Source: an uncultured Lachnospiraceae bacterium (GTDB lineage Bacteria > Bacillota > Clostridia > Eubacteriales > Anaerofustaceae). From it: 64,000 nt of DNA. The stretch covers positions 51,111 through 115,110 of the forward strand of contig CALWKX010000019.1 of NCBI GenBank assembly GCA_944381375.1, in the 5' to 3' direction. This document shows, one piece after another, positions 1 to 9,123 of this stretch. The position numbers and the translations under genes are program-made. Below the pieces are notes generated by a model. It searched no databases. It was not told the origin of the DNA and saw only the letters and a list, made by a program, of their open reading frames with translations. Each line of letters starts with the position of its first letter. Positions within the stretch are counted from its first letter, which is position 1.

Positions 1-819
1 ATACGGCCAGTCAAACTTTTCAAACTGTTTGGGGTTTAAAAACGTTGAAGTTGTAGAGGTGGACGCTACTGTAAATGTAATGTTAACTGAATCCTTAAAA
101 GTTTCAAGTCCCTTTTCAACATTTGCAATCGCACCATTATCTACTACGTCTAAAGCTTCCATAAACAGCTTCTCATCTACTTTGCGCATATCCCTTGAAA
201 TGCCTCTTATACCTCTAAGAGCAGGACAAAGAGTATCTATAGGAGTTTTGATATTCCAGGGCGCGCTGTTTGTATTACGACCTACTCCGTATACTTCTTC
301 GAAATGCTTGGAAAGTCTTTTGTTAAACTTATCAAGCTCGTGCTGCTCTTTCAAAGCATTGATAATCTGCTGAACAGCCTCTTCGGAATTTCTTGACAAC
401 CCATACTTGCGCGGGAAAACCTTTTCAAAATAAAATTTTGTAAGACCGTCGCGTATAAGCTCAGGATACTCATCCTCGCTCATATGAGCCGCGTCTTTAT
501 AAGTAACTGCCTGAGCTTCATCATCAACTATGAATCCGCCTCCGCCCATCGCTTCCGTAACTCTATACGAAAAACGTGTGCCCAAATCTACATACAAGTC
601 AAAATCATATAATTCCTGGCAACGACACATAACGTCAAACCATATGTCATAATTAGAAAAAGCTTCCGTAAGCTTATACCCCGCATCTAATATAGGCCAT
701 GCTCTCGTCTGTGAACATATTGGGATTCTCTTAGGATTATTGCCTCTAACCGTGTCTTCAAGAATCTGTTTTCTTTCTTTCAGAAGCTCTTTCGGGTTGT
801 CAAATGTTTTTCTTTCCAT
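1..819 (-). CDS. Uroporphyrinogen decarboxylase (URO-D) family protein, C-terminus beyond window
   Basis: An open frame runs from an ATG at 819 off the left edge (273 codons seen). It begins MERKTFDNPKELLKERK and is preceded by AAAGGA 7 nt upstream. The tone of the sequence (RIPICSQTRAWPILDAGYKL near residue 30, DFDLYVDLGTRFSYRVTEAM near residue 75, LRGIRGISRDM near 220) resembles the divergent URO-D-like proteins of anaerobes. Many of these are thought to act in methyl or corrinoid transfer rather than haem synthesis. No haem or corrinoid gene lies nearby, so the substrate is unknown. The family call is from overall pattern; the C-terminal half is not visible. Confidence 0.65.
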   Translation of the reverse strand, partial: MERKTFDNPKELLKERKQILEDTVRGNNPKRIPICSQTRAWPILDAGYKLTEAFSNYDIWFDVMCRCQELYDFDLYVDLGTRFSYRVTEAMGGGGFIVDDEAQAVTYKDAAHMSEDEYPELIRDGLTKFYFEKVFPRKYGLSRNSEEAVQQIINALKEQHELDKFNKRLSKHFEEVYGVGRNTNSAPWNIKTPIDTLCPALRGIRGISRDMRKVDEKLFMEALDVVDNGAIANVEKGLETFKDSVNITFTVASTSTTSTFLNPKQFEKFDWPY

Positions 820-1013
820 TTTATATCCTTTCTTTGTATAATTTAACATACCACGGTATTCTTATTTTCATATTAACATTTTCAAAAGAATTATTCAATT
901 ACAAGCTACCGCTTAACAATTGAAAATCATAATTATTTTTATAAAAAAACACGCCTGACAGTTATTAATTTACAAAAAAAAGATATAAATTTGAATTTCT
1001 TCTGTCAGTACGT

Positions 1014-1262
1014 TTATTTTTCAGACAGCGGAAACCCGTTTATTGTTTCTTTGAACACCATCCCGCAAACAGCCGTCATAGCATCTATGGAATTTATTGC
1101 CGCCTGTGCAACGCTTTTAACATAATCACACTGTTCTTTAAGCATTTTCGATATTTCCTTATCAAACACCTCATTGCTCAAAGTCTTGTTTTCTTCAGAA
1201 ATCAATTTATCAATGTCACTCGCCATAGGCACATATTCCATTTTATATGCGTATTTATTCAT
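1014..1262 (-). CDS. Small hypothetical protein (82 aa)
   Basis: A short frame with a good ribosome binding site (AGGTGA, 5 nt before ATG at 1262). The product is acidic and mostly helical in appearance, with no membrane segment and no signal peptide; it contains two cysteines (near residues 45 and 66). I do not recognise a family. It lies 195 nt upstream of, and on the same strand as, the URO-D-like gene, so the two may be co-transcribed. It is divergent from folC. Confidence 0.55.
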   Translation of the reverse strand: MNKYAYKMEYVPMASDIDKLISEENKTLSNEVFDKEISKMLKEQCDYVKSVAQAAINSIDAMTAVCGMVFKETINGFPLSEK

Positions 1263-1384
1263 AATTTCACCTCTTGTAAAATTTATGACGCAAAATCCTT
1301 AAGTATTATATTTTTTGTTTTATATTTTTTATTAAGACTTCCATAAACGATAAGCAGTGATATAATGCTATGCGGAGGAATAAC

Positions 1385-2704
1385 ATGAATTACGAACAAG
1401 CAATGGATTTTATTGATCAATCAGGCAAATTCGGCTCAAAACTCGGCCTCAAAAATATATCTGTTTTGATGTCTTATTTATCCGATCCGCAAAATAATCT
1501 GAAATTTATACACGTTGCAGGGACAAACGGAAAAGGTTCCGCATGCGCAATGCTTTCAAATGTATTTATAAAAGCAGGATACACCACAGGCCTTTATATA
1601 TCTCCTTATCTTGAAAATTATAACGAACGCATACAATTAAACAACGCGCCTATATCAGACGAAGATTTAGTCAAAGTTATATCATCTGTTAAAAGTGCAG
1701 TTGATAAAATGATAGAAAACGGATATGATCATCCCACAGAATTTGAGATAAATACTGCTGCGGCTTTCTTATACTACAAAATAAAAAAAGCCGATATCGT
1801 TATTCTCGAAGTCGGAATGGGAGGCAGACTTGACGCCACAAATGTTATAAATCAAAGCGAAGCAAGCGTAATTATGAGCATAGGCCTGGATCACCAACAA
1901 TATTTGGGAAAAACTAAAGAAAAAATAGCATTTGAAAAAGCAGGAATCATAAAAGAAAACGGCAATGTTGTAATTTATCCGCTTAATACAGACGGCGTTA
2001 AAAATATAATAACAGAACAAGCCAAAAAGAAACACGCTCATTCGTATATATGCGATGAAAATAATATAAAAATCCTTTCTTCTTCCACAAATGGACAACT
2101 GCTCAGATACGATAATCCAAGCAGTGTCATCGGAACAAAAGAATTCGAACTCGGATTATTAGGAGAACACCAAGCATATAATGCGCTCACTGTTTTATAC
2201 ACGCTGGAAGTAATGAAAAAACGTGGGTGGAATATATCTGACACAGCCATTGAAGAAGCTATGCAAAGCGTTAAATTCAGCGGACGATTTGAGATACTGT
2301 GCAGAAAACCTTATATAATTATAGATGGCGGCCATAATATAGACGGTGTAAAAACATTTGTAAATGGCATAAAAACTTATTTTAAAAATAAAAAAGTTAC
2401 ATTGTTTTTCGGCATGCTATCTGATAAGCAGGTCGATGAATCAGTAGATCTTCTTATAAGCATAGCCAAGCGCATTTACACTTTGACGCCTGAAGATCCG
2501 AGAGCAGTCAGCGCTGCCGAAATGCGTGATTTTATAAAAGGAAAATACCCAAATATTGAAGTTGAGGCGCTTGGTGATATAAAAGAAATATCAAAACATA
2601 TAAATCTCAATAATTATGATGAAATATATGCATTTACAGGCTCTTTATATATGATAGGTTTTGCAAGAACGCTTATTAACAATATTATCAAACATCATTC
2701 TTGA
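1385..2704 (+). CDS. folC: Dihydrofolate synthase / folylpolyglutamate synthase
   Basis: Mur-ligase-family ATP enzyme that joins glutamate to dihydropteroate and extends the polyglutamate tail of folates in the cytoplasm. Visible motifs: P-loop GTNGKGS near residue 48, the family block EVGMGGRLDATNVI near 145, SIGLDHQQYLG near 165, and the C-terminal domain opening with IIDGGHNIDGV near 320. Length 439 aa is normal. I chose the ATG at 1385 over the in-frame ATG at 1370 because GGAGG at 1374-1378 sits 6 nt before it. A TATAAT at 1362-1367 suggests a very short leader. Its 3' end overlaps the convergent citXG by 17 nt. Confidence 0.95.
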   Translation: MNYEQAMDFIDQSGKFGSKLGLKNISVLMSYLSDPQNNLKFIHVAGTNGKGSACAMLSNVFIKAGYTTGLYISPYLENYNERIQLNNAPISDEDLVKVISSVKSAVDKMIENGYDHPTEFEINTAAAFLYYKIKKADIVILEVGMGGRLDATNVINQSEASVIMSIGLDHQQYLGKTKEKIAFEKAGIIKENGNVVIYPLNTDGVKNIITEQAKKKHAHSYICDENNIKILSSSTNGQLLRYDNPSSVIGTKEFELGLLGEHQAYNALTVLYTLEVMKKRGWNISDTAIEEAMQSVKFSGRFEILCRKPYIIIDGGHNIDGVKTFVNGIKTYFKNKKVTLFFGMLSDKQVDESVDLLISIAKRIYTLTPEDPRAVSAAEMRDFIKGKYPNIEVEALGDIKEISKHINLNNYDEIYAFTGSLYMIGFARTLINNIIKHHS

Positions 2705-4040
2705 CTGCATTATACAAATAGTATACAAACCAGCTCGCCGCCAGCAAATCAGCGCAGCCTCCCGGACTGATATTATTACTTACAAAGCGCTTGTCGAGTT
2801 CATAAGCGCTTTTTATAATTTCATTTATATCTTTCAACTGTAATATACGAATAGCTTCGTTCTGCATTTTTTCGAGGCATGCAGGGCTTGAACGGCGCAT
2901 GATATTGGTATCGGTCGCTTTTGTCATAATTTTTAAAAGAGCTGTTACAGAACTGTCATTTACGCTTAGCCCATTCTTAAGCGAGTTTTTAAGCGTCTCA
3001 TATCCTGAATATCGTACATTCGGAAAGCCATTTGCGGCTTCATACCGAGCTCCTTTTGCCGCAAACGCATGACAGGAGCCTGATGAGTTGCCATTCAAAG
3101 AAAAGTCGTCCATTGATATTTGGGCGATTTCAGAGCACACTTCGAAAATATTATCATTGATTTCTTCATTGCAGCTAATCAAATAGCCGGCAGCCGCGCA
3201 AAAGATTCCCAATGAAAATATCATGCCCTTGTGCGTATTTATACCAGATGTAGCTTCATACATGGCTTTTTCAGCTCTAAGACCGATAGGGCGCAATGTT
3301 TTAAGCAAATCTTTCACTTCGCCATCATACATTAAAGCGTTATAGCAAATTTCGTTAAAATAAGGCGCTATAGCATTTGCGCTTTTTTTCATAAGCGCAT
3401 AGTCCATATCTTTATGGGCTCCGCAGCTGAAAGGAGTTACAAGTCCGGGCTTAGGATACGTGTCAAGCTCAGTCAACATAGCTTTCAAAGCCAAATTTCC
3501 AATAATTGATGCGAAATTTTTCTTTAATATATTAAGCGTAACGTCCATTATTTCTTCATATGAATGTCTGCGGCTTCTGGCACATTCGTGCGCTGCAGCA
3601 TTGCATATTAAACATTTTCTACTTTCCAAACCCAATTGATTTCTGGAAACAGGCGCTGCGTTTTTTTCATAAACATCTATATCGTAAAGTCTTCCGGCCG
3701 TATCGTGTTTTTCGATTTCCAGCATGAGTCTTTTTACTTGGACTGCATCAGCGTCAATCACGAAATAAGCAACATCCGAACATTTATCCAGCTTTACAGT
3801 TTCAAATATTATGCTTATATTGGCATTACTTATTGAAAAAGATATTCTATGCACCGCATCAAAAAATACAGCGCGCGAAAGAGCAAAACTTTTAATCTCG
3901 CCTGCAATGTTCAACGCAAAACTTACTACAGGCCTGTTATAGTCTTTACACAGCATTTTGATGGTTTGAGCTTTATTATCTCTGAATGAAAGCATATCTT
4001 CGAGCATTACTGTTTCAGCAGATCCCAGCTCTCTAAACAT
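2688..4040 (-). CDS. citXG: Fused CitX-CitG: holo-citrate lyase synthase and triphosphoribosyl-dephospho-CoA synthase
   Basis: Two enzymes in one 450-aa chain that make and attach the prosthetic group of citrate lyase. Residues about 1-165 are CitX (transfers phosphoribosyl-dephospho-CoA to apo-CitD), ending in the CitX-type tail RKCLICNAAAHECARSRRHS. Residues about 170-450 are CitG (makes 2'-(5''-triphosphoribosyl)-3'-dephospho-CoA), with ELDTYPKPGLVTP, GINTHKGMIFSLG and SPGGCADLLA. CitXG fusions are known in other bacteria. It is the last gene of the cit cluster, overlapping citC by 8 nt, and it converges on folC. Confidence 0.93.
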   Translation of the reverse strand: MFRELGSAETVMLEDMLSFRDNKAQTIKMLCKDYNRPVVSFALNIAGEIKSFALSRAVFFDAVHRISFSISNANISIIFETVKLDKCSDVAYFVIDADAVQVKRLMLEIEKHDTAGRLYDIDVYEKNAAPVSRNQLGLESRKCLICNAAAHECARSRRHSYEEIMDVTLNILKKNFASIIGNLALKAMLTELDTYPKPGLVTPFSCGAHKDMDYALMKKSANAIAPYFNEICYNALMYDGEVKDLLKTLRPIGLRAEKAMYEATSGINTHKGMIFSLGIFCAAAGYLISCNEEINDNIFEVCSEIAQISMDDFSLNGNSSGSCHAFAAKGARYEAANGFPNVRYSGYETLKNSLKNGLSVNDSSVTALLKIMTKATDTNIMRRSSPACLEKMQNEAIRILQLKDINEIIKSAYELDKRFVSNNISPGGCADLLAASWFVYYLYNAVKNDV

Positions 4041-5028
4041 TCTGAACCTTCTTTCTCAAATAAGGCACACTTGTACCGGGAACAAGCTTTTCCGCTTCAG
4101 TAAGATCTCCGCTAAGAATCAGCCTTCGTACTTCACTTGCGCTTATCGGGACGCTGCCGCCAACTCTTTCAAGTTGTATTAATTCCATACCATACTGCGG
4201 CAATATTTTTTTCATCTGCAAATTATATGCGGCAGTAATCTCACTAAACGGCTCGCTTCCGACAAAGCGTTTTTTTATACCCAAAGGCTTGGCAAAATGC
4301 TCGCAAAAAATTCTTAAATCAAGCTCCATGTATACTTCATCAGCGCTTGTGCGCTCTTTAAGAAAGTAAGAAGGAAAAGTCGCGGAAGATATCAAATACG
4401 GTCCTGTAGAAAGCACATAAGCATTATCAAGATGCTTAAGTCCTTTACTCACCATTTCAAACCGTTCGCTTGCGCTGAACAGGCTTTTATCTTCAGAAAC
4501 AACAAACACAAATAAACGGCTACACCTGGCAGCAGCAGTCTCAGCCAAATAAAGATGACCTTTTGTAAACGGATTGCAGTTCATAACTATACCAGCGCTG
4601 TCTTCACAAGCAATATCGCCATAATTTTCAATAAATTTTGTTATGCCGTTTTTCTTGTTTTCCAACAGGCACACTTGTTTCGTAGCAACTATAGGGTAAA
4701 AAAAGTACGGCAAAAAACGCGCTGCCGCATCAGGCTTTGTGTATATGAAAAGATGATCATATCCCTCTTTAGCGGCATTCTTAATAAGATATGTAAGCAA
4801 ATCTCCGGTAAGTCCTTCGCCTTGATAATCTTCGTCCACTCCAAAGCAAAGAAGAATATTTTCTCTTCTCGAAGCCGTTGCAATTATTTTATCTCCGTCT
4901 AAAACGCATACTGTATACTCTATGCCTTTATCTATCATCAAGTCCAAGCCTTCAAGGAAAGCTTGGACTTGATTCAGCATTCTGCCTTTTAGAGAATAAA
5001 TTTCTATAACTGAATAATTTATATTCAT
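4033..5028 (-). CDS. citC: [Citrate (pro-3S)-lyase] ligase (acetate:SH-citrate lyase ligase)
   Basis: Activates citrate lyase by ATP-dependent acetylation of the thiol of the CitD prosthetic group. The N-terminal ~120 residues form a GNAT-like domain (LLCFGVDEDYQGEGLTGDLL). From about residue 145 comes the nucleotidyltransferase domain: GIVMNCNPFTKGHLYLAE carries the HxGH-like site as KGHLYL, and the tail has VPISASEVRRLI, the ISxTxxR-type motif. Length 331 aa is normal. ATGA overlap of 4 nt with citF and 8-nt overlap with citXG indicate translational coupling. Confidence 0.95.
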   Translation of the reverse strand: MNINYSVIEIYSLKGRMLNQVQAFLEGLDLMIDKGIEYTVCVLDGDKIIATASRRENILLCFGVDEDYQGEGLTGDLLTYLIKNAAKEGYDHLFIYTKPDAAARFLPYFFYPIVATKQVCLLENKKNGITKFIENYGDIACEDSAGIVMNCNPFTKGHLYLAETAAARCSRLFVFVVSEDKSLFSASERFEMVSKGLKHLDNAYVLSTGPYLISSATFPSYFLKERTSADEVYMELDLRIFCEHFAKPLGIKKRFVGSEPFSEITAAYNLQMKKILPQYGMELIQLERVGGSVPISASEVRRLILSGDLTEAEKLVPGTSVPYLRKKVQNV

Positions 5029-6425
5029 ATCATTCGGATCGTATCTATGAGGCTGGCGTCGCGGTACAAAACGTTCGCGATAACCTTTCCCTTAGCCCTT
5101 TCGATTTTAGCTTCACCGCAAATCGAATCCGCTTTTTTCTTTAAATCGAATATATCGACTACCGGCAGACCCGCGTCTTTGAGTCTGTCTCTCAGCTCAG
5201 TCCGCAACGGATTGATAGCTATACCGCGCTGAGTGACCAATACGTCTACTGTATTACCGGGAGTTGAAATGCAAGTAACTCTGTCGGTTATTACGGATAC
5301 CCTTGCACGAACTAAAGGAGCAATAATCATTGTAAGCTTAGCGCCCGCAGCGGCGTCGCTGTGTCCTCCGCTGCCTCCCATTATACATCCTGAAGAATCA
5401 GTATGTACATTCACATTAAAGTCAGTATCGATTTCAGTAGCGCCAAGAATTACAACATCCAAAGAATTTACAAGATTGCTTTTCACATCCGGACTCGCGT
5501 AATGTTCAGCGCTGACTTCCTTATGTTTCGGATTGGTCCTCAAAGAATTAACGGCATCTAAATCAAAACACTGCACGTCCATGAGCGATTCAAAACAGCC
5601 GCAGTTGAGCATATCTACCATATAACCGGTAATGCCTCCCATACAGTAACTGCCTGTAATTTTTTCCGCAAGCATAATATCTTTTAAATATTTAGCAGCA
5701 GCAAGCGAAGCTCCGCCGGCCCCTGTTTGGAAAGAAAAACCGTCCTTAAGCAAAGAAGAAGCTTTGATAACTTTTGCCGCATAATCAGCCATAACAAGTC
5801 CTACAGGATCCCGCGTTATCTTAGTGGTCCCTGAAACTATTCCAGATGGGTTACCAATTTTATCAACATTAACCACATAATCTATATTTGTTTCAGGAAT
5901 GGAATAATCATACATTGGATAATCAACTATGTTATCCGTCACTACTACTACCTTATCGGCGCACATTGCGTCAGCAAAGGCATAACCCAAAGATCCGCAC
6001 GCTGATTTGCCGTTTTTGCCCGTAATATTGCCCATTTTATCAGAGCTCGGAGCGGCGACGAACGCCACGTCAATATGAGATCGTCCGCTTATTATATCGG
6101 CAGGCCTGCCTCCATGAGTACGGAATATAATCGGATTTTTAAGTATACCCTGTGATAATTGTTTTCCGACTCCAGTGCTTATGTAATCAGTTTCGATTCC
6201 CGTAATAACGCCGTTTTTGATATGTTCAATAACAGGAAGATGTATATCGAACAAAGAACTTGCATGAAGATTTATATCCTTGATACCCATTGCGGCTATT
6301 TCATCAACAACTGCGTTAAGCACATAGTCGCCGTTTCGCAAGTGGTGATGAAATGAAATAGTCATGCCGTCTTTTAAGCCGCAAAGCGTTATGGCTTCTT
6401 TTAAATTTTTTACAAGCTTGCTCAT
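5025..6425 (-). CDS. citF: Citrate lyase alpha subunit (citrate:acetyl-ACP transferase)
   Basis: Swaps the acetyl group on CitD for citrate, giving citryl-ACP plus acetate. Shared blocks with known CitF: DGMTISFHHHLRNGDY near residue 19, RTHGGRPADIISG near 100, GKSACGSLGYAFADA near 140, FSFQTGAGGASLA near 230, GGITGYMVDM near 260 and MGGSGGHSDAAAGAKL near 350. At 466 aa it lacks about 45-50 residues of N-terminal extension found in enterobacterial CitF (around 508 aa); the catalytic body appears complete. It sits between citE and citC with 4-nt overlaps on both sides. Confidence 0.96.
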   Translation of the reverse strand: MSKLVKNLKEAITLCGLKDGMTISFHHHLRNGDYVLNAVVDEIAAMGIKDINLHASSLFDIHLPVIEHIKNGVITGIETDYISTGVGKQLSQGILKNPIIFRTHGGRPADIISGRSHIDVAFVAAPSSDKMGNITGKNGKSACGSLGYAFADAMCADKVVVVTDNIVDYPMYDYSIPETNIDYVVNVDKIGNPSGIVSGTTKITRDPVGLVMADYAAKVIKASSLLKDGFSFQTGAGGASLAAAKYLKDIMLAEKITGSYCMGGITGYMVDMLNCGCFESLMDVQCFDLDAVNSLRTNPKHKEVSAEHYASPDVKSNLVNSLDVVILGATEIDTDFNVNVHTDSSGCIMGGSGGHSDAAAGAKLTMIIAPLVRARVSVITDRVTCISTPGNTVDVLVTQRGIAINPLRTELRDRLKDAGLPVVDIFDLKKKADSICGEAKIERAKGKVIANVLYRDASLIDTIRMI

Positions 6426-7300
6426 CGCGCCGAACCTCCCTTGATTGATTCATATGCGGCAATTACCTGATTTGCGCGAAGCACTATGGGCGCGTCTATC
6501 ATCTTGCCTCTCAAAGATATAGCTCCCTTACCTTGCTTTTTGGCTGTCTCGATAGCTTCAAGCACTTCATAGGCGTAATCAACCTCTTCCTGAGTCGGAC
6601 TGAATACTTCATTGATACCTTTTACATGCCGCGGAGCTATTGAAGCTTTTCCGGTAAAGCCCAGCGATTTAGCTTTTTTCGCATCAACAATCAAACCTTC
6701 ATCATCATTAACATCCGTAAACGGCGTGTCATACACATCTTTGCCGGCCGCTCTGGCAGCGTTTACCATACGGCATCGCGCATAGAATATCTCATCGCCT
6801 TCTTTCGTTCTCACGCAGCATAAGTCTGCGGTTAAATCTTCACCGCCAAGAAAAATAGCAACTACTCTTTCATCTGCAACGGCTATCTCATATGCATTTT
6901 CCACGCCCATAGCAGTTTCGATAAGTGGTATAAGCTTGACAGTGCCTTCAGGAATACCTGATTTTTGCTCAATCGCAGTCATATAATCGGAAAGCTTTTT
7001 CACATATTCAGCATTCGTGACTTTCGTAGGCATTATCATCGATGGCTTAAGCGGAATTATTTCGTCAAGATCTTTCGACCAGAAGCCGTTTTCGTCAATA
7101 CTGTTTATCCTTACGACAATCTCCGTATTGCCGTAATCCATGTATTTTAGTGCATTGCGTACTAATATCCGAGCTGCATCTTTTTCATCGGGAGAAACCG
7201 CATCTTCAAGATCGAAAATAACAGCGTCTGCGCCGAAAACATCTGCGTTTATGAGCATATTCGGATTATTTCCCGGAAGAAACAACATTGATCTTCTCAT
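6422..7300 (-). CDS. citE: Citrate lyase beta subunit (citryl-ACP lyase)
   Basis: Cleaves citryl-ACP to oxaloacetate and acetyl-ACP. It is a HpcH/HpaI-type TIM-barrel: opens MRRSMLFLPGNNPNML, then DAVIFDLEDAV (metal-binding region) near residue 27, LIPLIETAMGVENAYEIA near 140, FLGGEDLTADL near 170 and GFTGKASIAPRHV near 215. Length 292 aa is normal. The gene ends 4 nt into citF and begins one base after citD, as expected for equimolar subunits of one complex. Confidence 0.96.
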   Translation of the reverse strand: MRRSMLFLPGNNPNMLINADVFGADAVIFDLEDAVSPDEKDAARILVRNALKYMDYGNTEIVVRINSIDENGFWSKDLDEIIPLKPSMIMPTKVTNAEYVKKLSDYMTAIEQKSGIPEGTVKLIPLIETAMGVENAYEIAVADERVVAIFLGGEDLTADLCCVRTKEGDEIFYARCRMVNAARAAGKDVYDTPFTDVNDDEGLIVDAKKAKSLGFTGKASIAPRHVKGINEVFSPTQEEVDYAYEVLEAIETAKKQGKGAISLRGKMIDAPIVLRANQVIAAYESIKGGSAR

Positions 7301-7301
7301 T

Positions 7302-7574
7302 TTATATGCCTCCGTTCGAAGCGCGTTTTAAAGCAGTTTCCATACGTGCTCTTATTGTGCAGTCAAGAGCCCCTCTGTCGTTTACCATTATTTTTGCATC
7401 TTTAACGCCAAACTCGCTTAATACTTCTGTTATCGTATTTCTGATTGACGTCTCAAACCTATCAGAAACAACAGAATCTATCTGTATGTCAATACCGCCG
7501 CTGCCGGGCGCTACTTCAATATATATATCGCTTGATTCCATAGTGCCCGCAGCCGCTTTTTCATTTATTTTCAT
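7302..7574 (-). CDS. citD: Citrate lyase gamma subunit (acyl carrier protein)
   Basis: Small acyl carrier of the citrate lyase complex; carries the phosphoribosyl-dephospho-CoA group. The attachment region GTMESSDIYIEVAP lies at residues 10-23; by family precedent the modified residue is Ser14. Length 90 aa is slightly below the usual ~98. It is the first of the five cit genes and lies 11 nt after fumB, so the fumarase and citrate lyase genes look like a single transcript. Confidence 0.94.
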   Translation of the reverse strand: MKINEKAAAGTMESSDIYIEVAPGSGGIDIQIDSVVSDRFETSIRNTITEVLSEFGVKDAKIMVNDRGALDCTIRARMETALKRASNGGI

Positions 7575-7585
7575 ACTGATCCACC

Positions 7586-8140
7586 TTATATTTCGCGGTA
7601 TTTAGCCGTTTCTATTTCATATGCATTATTCCCCTGTGTATCAATTACTACAACCGCAGGAAAATCTTCCACATAATATCTTTGGATTGCCTCAGGGCCT
7701 AAATCTTCATAGCAGACCATTTCACATTTTTTGATACTTTTTGATATTAATGCGGCAACCCCGCCAACTGCCGCGAAATACACAGCTTTATTACGTTTCA
7801 TAGCTTCTATAACTTCGCTGCCTCTTTTCCCTTTGCCTATCATGCCTCTCATGCCCAAATCCAAAAGAGCCGGAGTATAAGGATCCATGCGGTAGCTTGA
7901 AGTAGGACCTGCTGATCCCACAGCATAACCAGGCTTAGCAGGAGTCGGTCCCACGTAATAAATAAGCTGATCCTTTAAATCTACAGGCAAAGTTTCGCCC
8001 TTCTGAATACATTCATACAAACGCTTATGCGCTGCATCTCTACCAGTATAAATAATACCGCTCATAAGCACTGTATCGCCGGCTTTCAACGACACGGCAG
8101 TTTTTTCATCTAATGGAAGCTGGATTTTTATATTCGCCAT
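7586..8140 (-). CDS. fumB: Class I fumarate hydratase, beta subunit (or L-tartrate dehydratase beta)
   Basis: C-terminal half of a two-subunit Fe-S hydro-lyase that interconverts malate and fumarate. Typical blocks: LKAGDTVLMSGIIYTGRDAAHKR near residue 18, YVGPTPAKPGYAVGSAGPT near 58, GMIGKGKRG near 95, and CEMVCYEDLGPEAI near 135. I place the start at ATG 8140 because a strong AGGAGGG lies 8 nt upstream and the product then begins MANIKIQLPL; a longer frame exists to 8197 but would overlap fumA and lacks that signal. L(+)-tartrate dehydratase is the main alternative; the lengths (281 + 184 aa) fit two-subunit fumarases. Confidence 0.88.
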   Translation of the reverse strand: MANIKIQLPLDEKTAVSLKAGDTVLMSGIIYTGRDAAHKRLYECIQKGETLPVDLKDQLIYYVGPTPAKPGYAVGSAGPTSSYRMDPYTPALLDLGMRGMIGKGKRGSEVIEAMKRNKAVYFAAVGGVAALISKSIKKCEMVCYEDLGPEAIQRYYVEDFPAVVVIDTQGNNAYEIETAKYREI

Positions 8141-8165
8141 ATTACTTACCCTCCTAACACTTTGA

Positions 8166-9011
8166 TTAAAGTTCGCCTTCCGCGTGCCTTGCCGCATGGC
8201 AGCACAAATTGACGGCTACAGGCATAGACGCAATGTGCGTAGGATAAAACTCAACATTCACAGCAAGAGCGGTAGTCCTGCCTCCCAAACCGGCGGGACC
8301 TATACCAAGCTTATTGACTTCATTGAGCAATTCTTCCTCAAGGCGAGCATAATTTGGATCCGGATTATGCTCTCCTATTTTTCTCAAAAGCGCTTTTTTT
8401 GCAATAAGACAAGCCGTCTCAAACGTACCGCCGATTCCGACTCCAACCACCATCGGAGGACATGAATTAGGACCTGCATTAGATACTACATCCAACACAT
8501 ATTTTTTTGCCCCTTCGAGCCCCGCCGCCGGAGCGAATAATTTAACGCTACTCATATTTTCACTGCCAAAACCTTTTGCAGTCACGCTTATTTTCAGCTT
8601 ATCGCCTTCTACAATACGCGTATGTATGACCGCAGGCGTGTTGTCCTTTGTATTTGAGCGATCAAAAATCGGATCTTTAACTACGGATTTTCTTAAATAT
8701 CCATCAATATAGGCCTGTCTCACCCCTTCATTGACAGCATCTTCAAAACTTCCGTTTATAATATGCACTTCCTGCCCAAATTCTACAAAAACAACAGCCA
8801 TCCCGGTGTCCTGACAAATAGCAACCTGTTCTTGTTTGGCAATGATATTGTTTTCAATAATTTGATCCAATACATTCACGCCTGTATCAGAAGGCTCCTT
8901 AGCTTTAAAATCGTTAAGAGCCTTCAGCACATCTTCGCCTATTTCACAATTGGCTTTAATTAAAAGCTGCTTTACCTTACGAGTTACATCTTCAGCATTA
9001 ATTTGTCTCAA
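8166..9011 (-). CDS. fumA: Class I fumarate hydratase, alpha subunit (or L-tartrate dehydratase alpha)
   Basis: N-terminal half of the oxygen-sensitive 4Fe-4S fumarase. Cluster cysteines are plausible in ICQDTGMAVVF (near residue 65), GPNSCPPMVVGVGIGGT (near 180) and TACLIAKKALL (near 202); GPAGLGGRTTALAV and the CCHAARH tail are also family features. I choose TTG at 9011: AAGGGGG stands 8 nt before it and the product then starts MRQINAEDVT, matching family N-termini. The ATG at 9047 would add 12 residues and has no ribosome site. The fumB gene follows after 25 nt. Confidence 0.88.
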   Translation of the reverse strand: MRQINAEDVTRKVKQLLIKANCEIGEDVLKALNDFKAKEPSDTGVNVLDQIIENNIIAKQEQVAICQDTGMAVVFVEFGQEVHIINGSFEDAVNEGVRQAYIDGYLRKSVVKDPIFDRSNTKDNTPAVIHTRIVEGDKLKISVTAKGFGSENMSSVKLFAPAAGLEGAKKYVLDVVSNAGPNSCPPMVVGVGIGGTFETACLIAKKALLRKIGEHNPDPNYARLEEELLNEVNKLGIGPAGLGGRTTALAVNVEFYPTHIASMPVAVNLCCHAARHAEGEL

Positions 9012-9067
9012 AGCGGCTACCCCCTTGATTATTTTATCACGCAACACAGATGTTAACGTGTTTATAT

Positions 9068-9097
9068 ATTATAACATTTTTCTTATATATATTTCAA
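9068..9097 (-). promoter_or_regulatory. Promoter for fumA-fumB-citDEFC-citXG
   Basis: On the minus strand a TTGAAA -35 box (9092-9097) and a perfect TATAAT -10 box (9068-9073) are separated by 18 nt, pointing at fumA. Just downstream the AACAC...GTGTT half-sites around 9043-9061 could be an operator, but no regulator gene is adjacent. The lyase gene upstream would be a separate unit or read through. Confidence 0.55.
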
Positions 9098-9123
9098 CAA
9101 TTAAGCAATATAAGAATTTTCTT

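Noticed and set aside
956..1010. CTGACAG...CTGTCAG inverted repeat downstream of the small gene at 1014
   Set aside because: Seven base pairs with a loop of about 40 nt and no T-run; likely chance.
8141..8197. Longer N-terminus for the fumarase beta subunit
   Set aside because: It would overlap fumA and ignores the strong AGGAGGG before ATG 8140.
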